Origin: an uncultured Alphaproteobacteria bacterium
GTDB taxonomy: Bacteria; Pseudomonadota; Alphaproteobacteria; Rhodobacterales; Rhodobacteraceae
Assembly (NCBI GenBank): GCA_902581005.1
Contig: CACHMT010000001.1
Span: 62,001-126,000, forward strand
Length of the DNA: 64,000 nt
Reading direction: 5' to 3'
Program-made: the position numbers and the translations under genes
The notes under the pieces: generated by a model
What the model saw: the letters and a program-made list of their open reading frames with translations, nothing else
What the model was told of the DNA's origin: nothing
The model's database searches: none
Shown here: piece after piece, positions 1 to 8,485 of the stretch
Layout of the letters: every line of letters begins with the position of its first letter
How positions within the stretch are numbered: the stretch's first letter is position 1

Positions 1-435
1 TCCATTTTTTTCGGCCAGCTCTTTTGCCTTATTATACATTCCAAAACCCTTTTCCGCTCTAGGCGTCAAAACAACTTTGGCACCCAAATATCTCATAATT
101 TTCCTTCGCTCTATCGAAAAACTGTCTGCCATAGTCACGACAAGCGGATAGCCCCTAGCCGCACACACCATTGCCAATCCGATACCCGTGTTGCCACTGG
201 TTGCTTCGACTACTGTCTGGCCTGGCTTGAGCAAGCCTTTTTGCTCAGCATTTTCTATAATACTTATTGCTAGACGGTCCTTGACTGAACTGGCGGGATT
301 AAAAAACTCAGCTTTGACATACATATTTACATGCTTGGGTGCTAGAGTATTTATTTTTATGCAAGGCGTATCCCCTATAGTTTCTGTTACGCTCTCATAA
401 AGCTTGCTTTTTCCTTTAGTTGTTCGCTTTTCCAA
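1..435 (-). CDS. cysK: Cysteine synthase, PLP-dependent (5' part, runs off the window)
   Basis: Makes cysteine from O-acetylserine and sulfide; a cytosolic fold-type II PLP enzyme. The 145 codons present show the PLP-lysine motif NPASSVKDR (Lys52) and the phosphate-binding loop TSGNTG (79-84). The family is usually about 300-340 residues, so roughly half is missing beyond position 1. The start chosen is TTG at 433-435, preceded by a good GGAGG ribosome-binding site, and no ATG fits better. A cystathionine beta-synthase-type relative cannot be excluded from this half, but the spacing fits CysK/CysM. Confidence 0.88.
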   Translation of the reverse strand, partial: MEKRTTKGKSKLYESVTETIGDTPCIKINTLAPKHVNMYVKAEFFNPASSVKDRLAISIIENAEQKGLLKPGQTVVEATSGNTGIGLAMVCAARGYPLVVTMADSFSIERRKIMRYLGAKVVLTPRAEKGFGMYNKAKELAEKNG

Positions 436-453
436 TTTTTCCTCCGTTTGATA

Positions 454-1758
454 TTATCTTTCGTCAATTACTCTTACAGCTTTTCCTTCCGACCTTGGCA
501 CCGAGCCTTTTTTTCCAACATCTACCTCAATGCTTAACCCCATAATGTCCTTTACACGTTTTTTCAGGTTAGCAGACAAATTTTCCACATAGGATTGTTC
601 CACATCTTCTGATTTGTAGTGCTCAGTATACACTATCATCTTGTCCATCCTTCCATCCTTAATCAGTTTAATTTGAAAATGAGGGGATAAACTATCTATT
701 TTTAATAATTGTTCCTCAATTTGCGTGGGAAAGATATTTACCCCTCTAATTATCATCATATCATCGCTGCGGCCGGTTATCTTTTCCATCCTGCGCATAG
801 AGCGCGCAGTACCCTTCATCAGTTTTGTTAAATCCTTGGTCCTGTATCTAATTATAGGAAAGGCCTCTTTGCATAAAGATGAAAAAACCAACTCACCTTT
901 CTCCCCATCTTCCAAAACATTTCCGGTTTCCACATTTATTATCTCTGGATAAAAATAGTCTTCCCAAACGTGTAAACCGTCTTTTGACTCAACGCACTCA
1001 TTAGCCACTCCGGGTCCAAGTACCTCTGATAATCCATAAATATCGACTGCATGCATATCAAATTGCGACTCAATCTCGCTGCGCATAGAGTTTGTCCAAG
1101 GCTCAGCTCCGAAAATACCAACTTCCAATGAAGATTTCTTAGGATCTAAACCCTGTGCTCTGAATTCATCTAAAATAGACAGAATGTAGGAGGGAGTGAC
1201 GGTTATGCCTTTAGGCTTAAAATCGTTGATCAGCTGGACTTGTCTTGCTGTCATACCACCAGAAACTGGGATAACCGTTAATCCCATTTTTTCAGCCCCT
1301 CCATGCAAGCCCAAACCACCAGTAAACAGCCCATAACCATACGCATTATGAAGCATATCTCCCTTTTTCATGCCCGACGCACGTAGACATCGCTCAATTA
1401 AATGTTCCCACATTTCCAAATCATTTTTCGTGTAAGCAACAACTGTCGGTTTTCCTGTGGTGCCGGATGAAGCATGTATTCTAGCGATATCCCTTAACTT
1501 GTGTGCAAACATATCAAATGGATAGTTCTTCCTCAGATCTTCTTTGGTTGTAAATGGGAATAGCTTTATATCCTCCAAATATTTCAAATCACTAGGATGA
1601 ATTCCGATTTCATCATATTTTTTTTTGTAAAAAGCTACGTTATTATAGGCGTGATCGACAGACCATTTTAATCTAACAAGTTGCAGGGCTTTTATTTCAT
1701 CGATAGATGCGATCTCGATTGGTTCCAATTCCTTTTTTTTTGGAGTTAAATCCCTCAT
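454..1758 (-). CDS. paaK: Phenylacetate-CoA ligase
   Basis: Activates phenylacetate to phenylacetyl-CoA with ATP, the first step of the aerobic Paa pathway. The protein is full length at 434 residues and carries the adenylate-forming loop SSGTTGKP (about 97-104), the conserved YGYGLFTGGLG and FGAEPW blocks, and the C-terminal GRSDDM and PRSEGKA motifs. A start nine codons upstream (1785) is possible, but the ATG at 1758 has an AAGGA site 8 nt ahead and lies just at the end of paaI, so the two are probably translationally coupled. It is divergent from paaABCDE, which epoxidises its product. Confidence 0.95.
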   Translation of the reverse strand: MRDLTPKKKELEPIEIASIDEIKALQLVRLKWSVDHAYNNVAFYKKKYDEIGIHPSDLKYLEDIKLFPFTTKEDLRKNYPFDMFAHKLRDIARIHASSGTTGKPTVVAYTKNDLEMWEHLIERCLRASGMKKGDMLHNAYGYGLFTGGLGLHGGAEKMGLTVIPVSGGMTARQVQLINDFKPKGITVTPSYILSILDEFRAQGLDPKKSSLEVGIFGAEPWTNSMRSEIESQFDMHAVDIYGLSEVLGPGVANECVESKDGLHVWEDYFYPEIINVETGNVLEDGEKGELVFSSLCKEAFPIIRYRTKDLTKLMKGTARSMRRMEKITGRSDDMMIIRGVNIFPTQIEEQLLKIDSLSPHFQIKLIKDGRMDKMIVYTEHYKSEDVEQSYVENLSANLKKRVKDIMGLSIEVDVGKKGSVPRSEGKAVRVIDER

Positions 1759-1762
1759 TATT

Positions 1763-2188
1763 TTATTCCTTAAAATTTTGCCCACCGATTGTTCTCGAAA
1801 GTCCTCTAAACTCCGCTATTTTCTGTTCTTTATCGTTAAAAACGGAGACATCATAAATCCCTGATCGGCCAGTTCTACTGACCTCTCTAGCCTTTGCTAA
1901 CAGCTTTTCACCTTTTTGCGCGGGTGCAATGAAAGTAATCATATTATTTTGGGCAACTGCTGCTTGATTATAGCTATTACAGGCAAAAGCAAAAGCACTG
2001 TCTGCAAGGGTAAAAATAAATCCTCCGTGGCAAATGTCGTGTCCGTTAAGGTGTTTCTGCTTTACAATTAAACTTAAATCAGCTTTTCCGGGAGCTACGC
2101 TCTCGATCTTTATACCAATTCCCTTAGAAGCTTTATCTCTCTTCCACATTGTCTCTGCAGATTTTTTTGCTCGTTCTAAAGGCGTCAT
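1763..2188 (-). CDS. paaI: Hydroxyphenylacetyl-CoA thioesterase PaaI
   Basis: Hotdog-fold thioesterase that rescues CoA from dead-end hydroxyphenylacetyl-CoA esters of the Paa pathway. The segment GHDICHGGFIFTLADSAF holds the catalytic Asp and the GG turn of the PaaI family. The open frame runs upstream to 2308, but the ATG at 2186-2188 gives 141 residues, the normal family length, and starts with the expected N-terminal helix. It is first in a two-gene minus-strand unit with paaK, and their ends nearly touch. Confidence 0.9.
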   Translation of the reverse strand: MTPLERAKKSAETMWKRDKASKGIGIKIESVAPGKADLSLIVKQKHLNGHDICHGGFIFTLADSAFAFACNSYNQAAVAQNNMITFIAPAQKGEKLLAKAREVSRTGRSGIYDVSVFNDKEQKIAEFRGLSRTIGGQNFKE

Positions 2189-2284
2189 ATCACCATTCCA
2201 TTGTATCGAAAATTGGACTTGCGTTAGATTAACATTAGATAAAATTCTAACACAATTTTTTTTGGTATTATTTTTCGGTTGGTA

Positions 2285-2313
2285 TTGAAGAGCACCTCTT
2301 TTTAACATATAAA
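2285..2313 (+). promoter_or_regulatory. Putative promoter of paaABCDE
   Basis: In the gap between the divergent paaI and paaA genes, TTGAAG (2285-2290) is followed after exactly 17 bp by TATAAA (2308-2313), about 40 bp before the paaA start. This was read by eye. The surrounding DNA is very AT-rich, so a chance match is possible. No operator palindrome is evident and no paaR/paaX-type regulator lies in the window. Confidence 0.4.
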
Positions 2314-2353
2314 ATATTTATAATTAATTAGATGTAAATGATAGGCAGATGTT

Positions 2354-3325
2354 ATGGCTAAAGAACATAAAGAAAAAATAGCTTCTTTGGAAGCATTTCA
2401 GGAAAAAATCGATCGAGATGAAAAAATAGAGCCAAAAGACTCGATGCCTGAAACCTACAGAAAAACATTGATCAGACAAATAGGACAACACGCTCATTCA
2501 GAGGTTGTGGGTATGCTTCCAGAGGGAAACTGGATCACTCGAGCCCCTACACTTAGAAGAAAGTTATCGCTTTTAGCGAAAGTGCAAGACGAGGCAGGTC
2601 ATGGGCTTTATCTTTATTGCGCTGCCGAGACTCTTGGAAAATCAAGAATGGAAATGACCCAAGAACTTTTATCTGGAAAAGCAAAATACTCATCGATCTT
2701 TAATTACCCTACTCCTACATGGGCTGATATTGGTGCCATTGGGTGGCTTGTTGACGGCGCAGCAATAATGAACCAAATTCCCCTTTGCCGATGTTCATAT
2801 GGTCCGTACGCGCGAGCAATGATAAGAATATGCAAGGAAGAAAGTTTCCACCAACGCCAAGGATATGAAATAATGCTTACTCTTGCCAAAGGAACTGCAG
2901 AGCAGAAAGAAATGGCCCAGAGAGCCTTGAACAGATGGTGGTGGCCAAGTGTTATGATGTTTGGGCCCAATGATGCTAATAGCCCTAACACTGAAAAATC
3001 TGTAAAATGGAAAATAAAAAGATATACAAACGATGAGCTGCGACAGAAATTCGTAGATGCTATCGTCCCGCAGGCAGAAAAAATCGGCCTTGTTGTTCCC
3101 GATAAAGATTTGAAATGGGATAAAAAAAGAAATAATGGCCAAGGTGGCTATGCGTATGGTGAAATAGACTGGGACGAATTTTGGCGAGTGGTAAGGGGGG
3201 ATGGACCAATGAACAATGAAAGGATATCCGCCAAACAAAAAGCATGGAACGAAGGTAGTTGGGTCAGAGCTGCAGCACATGCACATGCCTTAAAGAAACA
3301 AACTGCATTACAGGCTGCTGAATAA
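2354..3325 (+). CDS. paaA: Phenylacetyl-CoA 1,2-epoxidase catalytic subunit PaaA
   Basis: Di-iron subunit of the multicomponent oxygenase that epoxidises the ring of phenylacetyl-CoA. Carboxylate/histidine iron-ligand clusters are visible: the QIGQHAHSE region (42-50), DEAGH (79-83) and EESFHQ (162-167). At 323 residues it matches the family length. It is the first gene of a compact paaABCDE operon with gaps or overlaps of only a few bases, so the subunits are probably co-translated. PaaC is the structural partner and PaaE supplies electrons. Confidence 0.97.
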   Translation: MAKEHKEKIASLEAFQEKIDRDEKIEPKDSMPETYRKTLIRQIGQHAHSEVVGMLPEGNWITRAPTLRRKLSLLAKVQDEAGHGLYLYCAAETLGKSRMEMTQELLSGKAKYSSIFNYPTPTWADIGAIGWLVDGAAIMNQIPLCRCSYGPYARAMIRICKEESFHQRQGYEIMLTLAKGTAEQKEMAQRALNRWWWPSVMMFGPNDANSPNTEKSVKWKIKRYTNDELRQKFVDAIVPQAEKIGLVVPDKDLKWDKKRNNGQGGYAYGEIDWDEFWRVVRGDGPMNNERISAKQKAWNEGSWVRAAAHAHALKKQTALQAAE

Positions 3326-3326
3326 A

Positions 3327-3617
3327 TTGGTTGGTGAGGAAAAAGAAACTATCCTCTGGGAAGTTTTTATTCAGCCAAAAAATGGTCTGTCACATCGTCA
3401 CTGTGGATCAATTCATGCTCCAGACCGCGAAATGGCAATGTTATCTGCAAGAAACGTATACAGTCGTAGGGGAGAAGGACAATCAATTTGGGTAGTAAGA
3501 TCTATCGACATAGTATCTTCTGATCCTGATGAGAAAGAGGAAACTTTTAGTTCTGACGATAAAATTTATCGCCATCCCACTTTTTATGATGTTCCAGATG
3601 ATGTAGGGCACATGTAA
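3327..3617 (+). CDS. paaB: Phenylacetyl-CoA epoxidase subunit PaaB
   Basis: Small non-catalytic subunit of the phenylacetyl-CoA epoxidase. The 96-residue length and the signatures LSHRHCGSIHA, IWVV and YRHPTFY are typical of PaaB. The only reasonable start is the TTG at 3327, one base after the paaA stop codon, with a weak AGGCTG site upstream. The paaB stop shares a base with the paaC start (TAATG), which implies coupled translation. Confidence 0.95.
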   Translation: MVGEEKETILWEVFIQPKNGLSHRHCGSIHAPDREMAMLSARNVYSRRGEGQSIWVVRSIDIVSSDPDEKEETFSSDDKIYRHPTFYDVPDDVGHM

Positions 3618-4384
3618 TGAAAAATAATTCGGCCGATATGGTTTTTGAAGGTCTACTGAGAATAGCTGATGACAATCTAATATTAGGCCATAGAACATCA
3701 GAATGGTGTGGACATGCCCCCACGCTCGAAGAAGATCTTGCACTTCCAAATATCGCTCTGGACTTAATTGGACACGCACAAACATTGTACTGCTTGGCGT
3801 GTGAAATAGACTCTAGATATAAAAACGAGGATCAATTAGCGTTCCTGCGACTCGAACATGAATATAAAAATTTATTGCTTGTTGAGCAGGAAAACGGTGA
3901 TTTTGGAAATACTGTCTTACGACTTTTCTATTTTTCAACCTTCATGAAATATTTTTGGGAGAGAGTAAAAATTAAATGCTGCTTTAAAAAGCTAAAGGAA
4001 TTCTCGGAGAAGGCATTTTTGGAAACTTCCTATCATTCGAAATATGCGTCTCAATGGGTTGTGACTTTGGGCGATGGCACAGATGAAAGCAATTTAAAAA
4101 TGTCTAATGCCATTGCAAACTTAGAACCTTTCTTGGGAGAACTTTTTAATAATGACGATTTTACTGAAATGTGCTCACAAAATGATTTCCTTCCAGAACC
4201 AAGATCGATATTTGACAGTTGGAAAAATGAAGTTGAGGCTATTCTACAAAAAGGGAATTTAGATTTTCCAGCCATTATTTTAAAGAAAAGAGGTGGACGG
4301 AAAGGTGAACACAGTGAGGCATTCGGCTACTTACTTTCAGACCTACAATATATGCAAAGAGCGTATCCAAACTCAAGTTGGTAA
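3617..4384 (+). CDS. paaC: Phenylacetyl-CoA epoxidase structural subunit PaaC
   Basis: Ferritin-like partner of PaaA that has lost the di-iron centre in characterised systems and scaffolds the catalytic subunit. The sequence contains the family's N-terminal NLILGHRTSEWCGHAPTLEE region and LALPNIALDLIGHA. Length is 255 residues, normal for PaaC. It starts at an ATG overlapping the paaB stop by one base and ends two bases before the preferred paaD start. Confidence 0.95.
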   Translation: MKNNSADMVFEGLLRIADDNLILGHRTSEWCGHAPTLEEDLALPNIALDLIGHAQTLYCLACEIDSRYKNEDQLAFLRLEHEYKNLLLVEQENGDFGNTVLRLFYFSTFMKYFWERVKIKCCFKKLKEFSEKAFLETSYHSKYASQWVVTLGDGTDESNLKMSNAIANLEPFLGELFNNDDFTEMCSQNDFLPEPRSIFDSWKNEVEAILQKGNLDFPAIILKKRGGRKGEHSEAFGYLLSDLQYMQRAYPNSSW

Positions 4385-4386
4385 AC

Positions 4387-4869
4387 ATGGAAAAAGGCAC
4401 TGAAAAATTATGGGATGTCTTAAAAGACTTGACCGATCCTGAATTACCCTTCCTAACATTAGATGATTTGGGAGTAATCAGAGAAATTAAGCGCAACGAT
4501 AAAAACCATGTGGTTACTATTGCTCCAACCTACATTGGATGCCCGGCTATTTCAGTGATTGAGAAAAAAATTGCAAGTGAATTAAAAAAGATAGGTATAT
4601 CGCCCATAATTGAAAAGTCATTTTCGCCACCATGGAGCTCAGATTGGATTTCTGAAAATGGAAGGAAAAAAATGGAGGACTTTGGAATCTCACCCCCACA
4701 TCCTAGGAATGCAGAGACTATTGGTGATTCCTTATTAAAGGAAGTCAAGTGTCCACAATGTACATCTTATAGAACCGAAAAGGTATCTGAATTTGGCTCA
4801 ACAGCATGCAAGTCACTATATAGATGTTTAGATTGCAAAGAACCCTTTGATCATTTTAAGTGTGTTTAA
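4387..4869 (+). CDS. paaD: Phenylacetate pathway iron-sulfur assembly protein PaaD
   Basis: MIP18/DUF59-type protein thought to help assemble the Fe-S cluster of the PaaE reductase. The N-terminal half holds the DPELPFLTLDDLGVI motif and the GCPA segment. The C-terminal tail has two CxxC pairs (CPQC, CLDC), a likely metal site. The ATG at 4387 is preferred over an in-frame TTG at 4378 because it begins just after paaC ends. Length is 160 residues. Confidence 0.93.
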   Translation: MEKGTEKLWDVLKDLTDPELPFLTLDDLGVIREIKRNDKNHVVTIAPTYIGCPAISVIEKKIASELKKIGISPIIEKSFSPPWSSDWISENGRKKMEDFGISPPHPRNAETIGDSLLKEVKCPQCTSYRTEKVSEFGSTACKSLYRCLDCKEPFDHFKCV

Positions 4870-5934
4870 ATGGTCAAACAAACATTTTACGATCTTAAAA
4901 TAAACTCAATCAAGAGAGAGACAGCGGGCAGCAGTAGAATAAAATTCAGTCTACCCAACTCTCTGCACGAGAAATTTAATCATAAACCTGGCCAATATAT
5001 CAGCATCAGATTCAATATGAAAGAAGACGACCACACTAGAACCTATTCCATCAGTTCTGAACCCAATAAAAACTTTATTGAGATAGGGGTCAAACATATA
5101 AAAAATGGTATGTTTTCAGAATTTCTTAAAACAAAAAAAATAGAGGATGTAGTGCAAATATCTAACCCAGATGGTAGTTTTGTTGTTAATAGCGAACACG
5201 CAAATCATCTCCTACTTATAGCGGCGGGGTCAGGGATTACTCCAATTATGTCTATCTTAAAGTCTACACTAAGAAGAAATAACAAATCGAGAATAACACT
5301 TTTATTCTCAAATAAAACGTACGCCGATATGATGTACAAAACAGAAATACAGGATTTAAAAGATAAGTATCTTGATAGGTTATTAGTTTTTAACTTTTTT
5401 TCAAGAGAGATCCAGAGCACAGAATTTCTGAATGGACGAATAACGCGAGATAAAATAGCGTATTTAAGCGACGCAAATCTTATTGATCTTGAAGATTTAG
5501 ACCAATGTTTTATTTGTGGACCATTAGATATGACTAAATCCTTGCAATCATATTTAAAAGACAAAGGAGTGGCAGAAAAAAAAATTATGACTGAATTATT
5601 TTTTGTGGCTACGGATAAAAATATAGAAGATATTTCCCAAAGTTTAGATACTGGGGAGAGTAAAATAGAGCTTCTAATAGACGGAAGTAAAAAATCTTTT
5701 CTTATGAGTAAGAATGACGATTTTATAGATAAAGCTAACCAAAATGGAATTAATGTGCCTTATTCTTGTAAAAACGGCATGTGCGCAACTTGTAGATGCA
5801 AAGTGAGTTCTGGTGAAGCAAGAATGAAAAAGAACTACTCTTTGGAAGAATGGGAAATAAAAAAAGGATTTGTGTTGTCGTGCCAATTAGAACCAATAGA
5901 CAAAGAAATATCTCTTGATTTTGACATCATATAA
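4870..5934 (+). CDS. paaE: Phenylacetyl-CoA epoxidase reductase PaaE
   Basis: Passes electrons from NAD(P)H through FAD and a [2Fe-2S] cluster to the PaaA di-iron site. The N-terminal ferredoxin-reductase fold has the FAD motif RTYS (57-60) and the AAGSGITPIMS nucleotide-binding segment. The C-terminal plant-type ferredoxin domain has Cys300, Cys305, Cys308 and Cys338 in the usual CxxxxCxxC...C spacing. The gene begins on the base after the paaD stop and closes the operon. No other Paa steps (isomerase, ring hydrolase) lie in the window. Confidence 0.96.
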   Translation: MVKQTFYDLKINSIKRETAGSSRIKFSLPNSLHEKFNHKPGQYISIRFNMKEDDHTRTYSISSEPNKNFIEIGVKHIKNGMFSEFLKTKKIEDVVQISNPDGSFVVNSEHANHLLLIAAGSGITPIMSILKSTLRRNNKSRITLLFSNKTYADMMYKTEIQDLKDKYLDRLLVFNFFSREIQSTEFLNGRITRDKIAYLSDANLIDLEDLDQCFICGPLDMTKSLQSYLKDKGVAEKKIMTELFFVATDKNIEDISQSLDTGESKIELLIDGSKKSFLMSKNDDFIDKANQNGINVPYSCKNGMCATCRCKVSSGEARMKKNYSLEEWEIKKGFVLSCQLEPIDKEISLDFDII

Positions 5935-6034
5935 ATGACAAATTAATTCCCTAATCATTACTTAAATTTATTTGCTCAATCACTTGCTTTTTATAAGATA
6001 TCCTTGTTAATATTTTATTTACTAGGGGGATATG

Positions 6035-8485
6035 ATGAGCGAATTACCTTCACAAGCAAGAGTGGTTATAATAGGTGGTGGCGTTGTAGGGGTATCTTGT
6101 GCCTATCATTTAGCAAAAGCTGGTTGGACCGATTGTGTTTTGCTTGAGAAAAATGAGCTTACAGCTGGCTCAACATGGCATGCAGCCGGCAATGTTCCCA
6201 CATTTTCCACAAGCTGGTCCATTATGAATATGCAACGATATTCTACAGAATTATACAGTAACCTTGGTGACGAAGTTGATTATCCCATGAATTATAATGT
6301 AACAGGGTCGATAAGGTTAGGGCATAGCAAAGAGAGGATGCAGGAATTTCAAAGAGCCAAAGGAATGGGGCTTTATCAAGGAATGAACATAGAAATTTTG
6401 GATAATAACGAAATCAAGAAGTTGTATCCTTTTATAGAAACACATGAAATACAAGGCGCTCTATATGATCCTGCAGATGGCGATATTGATCCTGCCCAGT
6501 TGACGCAAGCCTTAGCAAAAGGAGCAAGACAGCTTGGTGTTAAAATTGTTAGGTTTTGCTCAGCTGAGGGTATTAAAAAAGAAAATGATATGTGGGAAAT
6601 AATTACTGAGAAAGGCCCCATCTCAGCAGAAATAATAGTTAACGCTGCCGGATATTATGCCCAGAGAGTTAGTGAATGGTTCATCCCTTTCGGTGGCCGA
6701 AGAATTCCCATGGTTTCGATGAGTCACCAATATGTAATTTCTGAACAAGTAGAAGAACTCGAGAAATGGACGGCAAATACTGGTCACAAACTGCCTTTAT
6801 TACGAGACGTAGATTCCTCTTACTATTTAAGACAAGAAAAAAATGGTTTTAATCTTGGACCTTACGAAAGAAATTGTCGAGCTCACTGGTGTACAAAAGA
6901 TGATCCCCTTCCCGACGACTTCAGCTTTCAGCTATACCCAGATGACCTTGAGAGATTGGAATGGTATGTGGAAGACGCGATGAAAAGAGTCCCTCTTCTT
7001 GCTAAAGCGGGGGTATCGAAAGTAATAAACGGACCAATTCCGTATACTCCGGATGGGAACCCACTTATAGGCCCTATGCCAGGCGTGAGAAATGCATTCG
7101 AAGCCTGTGTGTTTACTTTTGGCATTGCCCAAGGTGGAGGAGCAGGCAAGGTCTTAGCAGAATGGATTACAGAGGGAACAACTGAATGGGATATGTGGTC
7201 CTGTGACCCCAGACGTTTTACCGATTTTACTGACCAAGAATATTGTATTGAAAAAGGCAAGGAAATTTATGGTCATGAGTATGGGATGCATTTTCCTCAT
7301 ATGCGATGGCCTGCAGCTCCCGATAGACGTTTGTCTCCAATTCATGCAAAAATTCTGGCGTTAGGCGGTCAGATGGGTTGCTATAATGGATGGGAAAGAG
7401 CCAATTGGTTTGCAAAAGAAGGTGATGATACTTCTATAGCATCGGCTCAAACATGGGAAAGAAATGGCCCATGGGAAAAAAGGGTAAAAGAAGAATGCGA
7501 AGCGGTAAGAGATGGCGTAGGGGTTTTAGATCTACCTGGGTTTTCTCGCTTTGAGTTAAAAGGAAAAGATTGTCAAGATTTACTAAGTAGGCTGATTGTA
7601 GGCAATCTACCATCCACAGGCAGGATAAGCCTTTCCTACTTTAGTGATCATAGAGGAAGAATACTCACGGAAATGTCTATCATGAAACATTCTAATGAGC
7701 ATTTTACTTTAATAACTGCTGCAGCTGCGCAATGGCATGACTATGAATTATTATTGAGGTCGATAGAACCAAATAGTGACATTACCCTTGAAGATAAAAG
7801 CCAGGCAGTTGGAACTCTAATTGTGACAGGACCCAAAAGTCGAGATTTATTTAATAAGATTGTAGATGCTGATCTTCATCTTCCTTGGTTGTCACACCAA
7901 AAAGCTCTTATAAATAAAATGCCAGTAGTTATGGCTAGGGTATCATTCGCTGGGGAACTAGGGTGGGAAGTTCACATTCAGAACAAGTATCTAAATTCTA
8001 TTTATGATCAAATACTGTCTCTGGGCGCTAAGCCTTTTGGGATGTTTGCATTGAATTCACTTAGAATAGAAAAGGGGTATAGAGCTTGGAAGGGAGACCT
8101 ATCCAGTGATTACTCAATCCTTGAAGGAGGTCTAGAAAGATTTGTAAAGTTTGACAAAGATATTGATTTTATTGGCAAGCCAGCACTGCTTAAGGAAAAG
8201 CAAGAAGGTAGCAAAAAAAGCTTTGTAACTTTAAAGGTAAAAGCGAACGGTTTTGATGCTCCTTACATGTCCACCCTTTGGCATGACGACAAAATTGTTG
8301 GAGAAACCACTTCCGGCGCGTGGGGATACAGAGTAAACCATTCTGTAGCCTTAGGTATGCTTCGCACAGATCTTTGTGATCCAGGAACTCAGATTGAAGT
8401 GGAGATCTATGGGGAAAGATTTGATGCAACCGTTCAGGACAACAAACCTCTCTGGGATCCTGATAATAAAAGACTTAGACAATGA
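6035..8485 (+). CDS. FAD/GcvT-type N-methyl amine dehydrogenase, dimethylglycine/sarcosine dehydrogenase family (paralogue 1)
   Basis: Two-part flavoenzyme. The N-terminal DAO domain has the GGGVVG dinucleotide fold and TWHAAG, whose His is the covalent FAD attachment site in characterised dimethylglycine dehydrogenases. The C-terminal GcvT-like half (from about residue 440) normally transfers the released one-carbon unit to tetrahydrofolate. Length of about 816 fits this class. The strong AGGGGG site favours the second of two adjacent ATGs (6035). Its stop overlaps the start of a paralogue in ATGA style. The substrate cannot be read from sequence; the neighbouring MttB homologue points to methylated amines or betaines. 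Confidence 0.85.
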   Translation: MSELPSQARVVIIGGGVVGVSCAYHLAKAGWTDCVLLEKNELTAGSTWHAAGNVPTFSTSWSIMNMQRYSTELYSNLGDEVDYPMNYNVTGSIRLGHSKERMQEFQRAKGMGLYQGMNIEILDNNEIKKLYPFIETHEIQGALYDPADGDIDPAQLTQALAKGARQLGVKIVRFCSAEGIKKENDMWEIITEKGPISAEIIVNAAGYYAQRVSEWFIPFGGRRIPMVSMSHQYVISEQVEELEKWTANTGHKLPLLRDVDSSYYLRQEKNGFNLGPYERNCRAHWCTKDDPLPDDFSFQLYPDDLERLEWYVEDAMKRVPLLAKAGVSKVINGPIPYTPDGNPLIGPMPGVRNAFEACVFTFGIAQGGGAGKVLAEWITEGTTEWDMWSCDPRRFTDFTDQEYCIEKGKEIYGHEYGMHFPHMRWPAAPDRRLSPIHAKILALGGQMGCYNGWERANWFAKEGDDTSIASAQTWERNGPWEKRVKEECEAVRDGVGVLDLPGFSRFELKGKDCQDLLSRLIVGNLPSTGRISLSYFSDHRGRILTEMSIMKHSNEHFTLITAAAAQWHDYELLLRSIEPNSDITLEDKSQAVGTLIVTGPKSRDLFNKIVDADLHLPWLSHQKALINKMPVVMARVSFAGELGWEVHIQNKYLNSIYDQILSLGAKPFGMFALNSLRIEKGYRAWKGDLSSDYSILEGGLERFVKFDKDIDFIGKPALLKEKQEGSKKSFVTLKVKANGFDAPYMSTLWHDDKIVGETTSGAWGYRVNHSVALGMLRTDLCDPGTQIEVEIYGERFDATVQDNKPLWDPDNKRLRQ

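Noticed and set aside
2795-3286. A 163-codon open frame on the minus strand
   Set aside because: It lies wholly within paaA on the other strand and has no recognisable features; a shadow frame.
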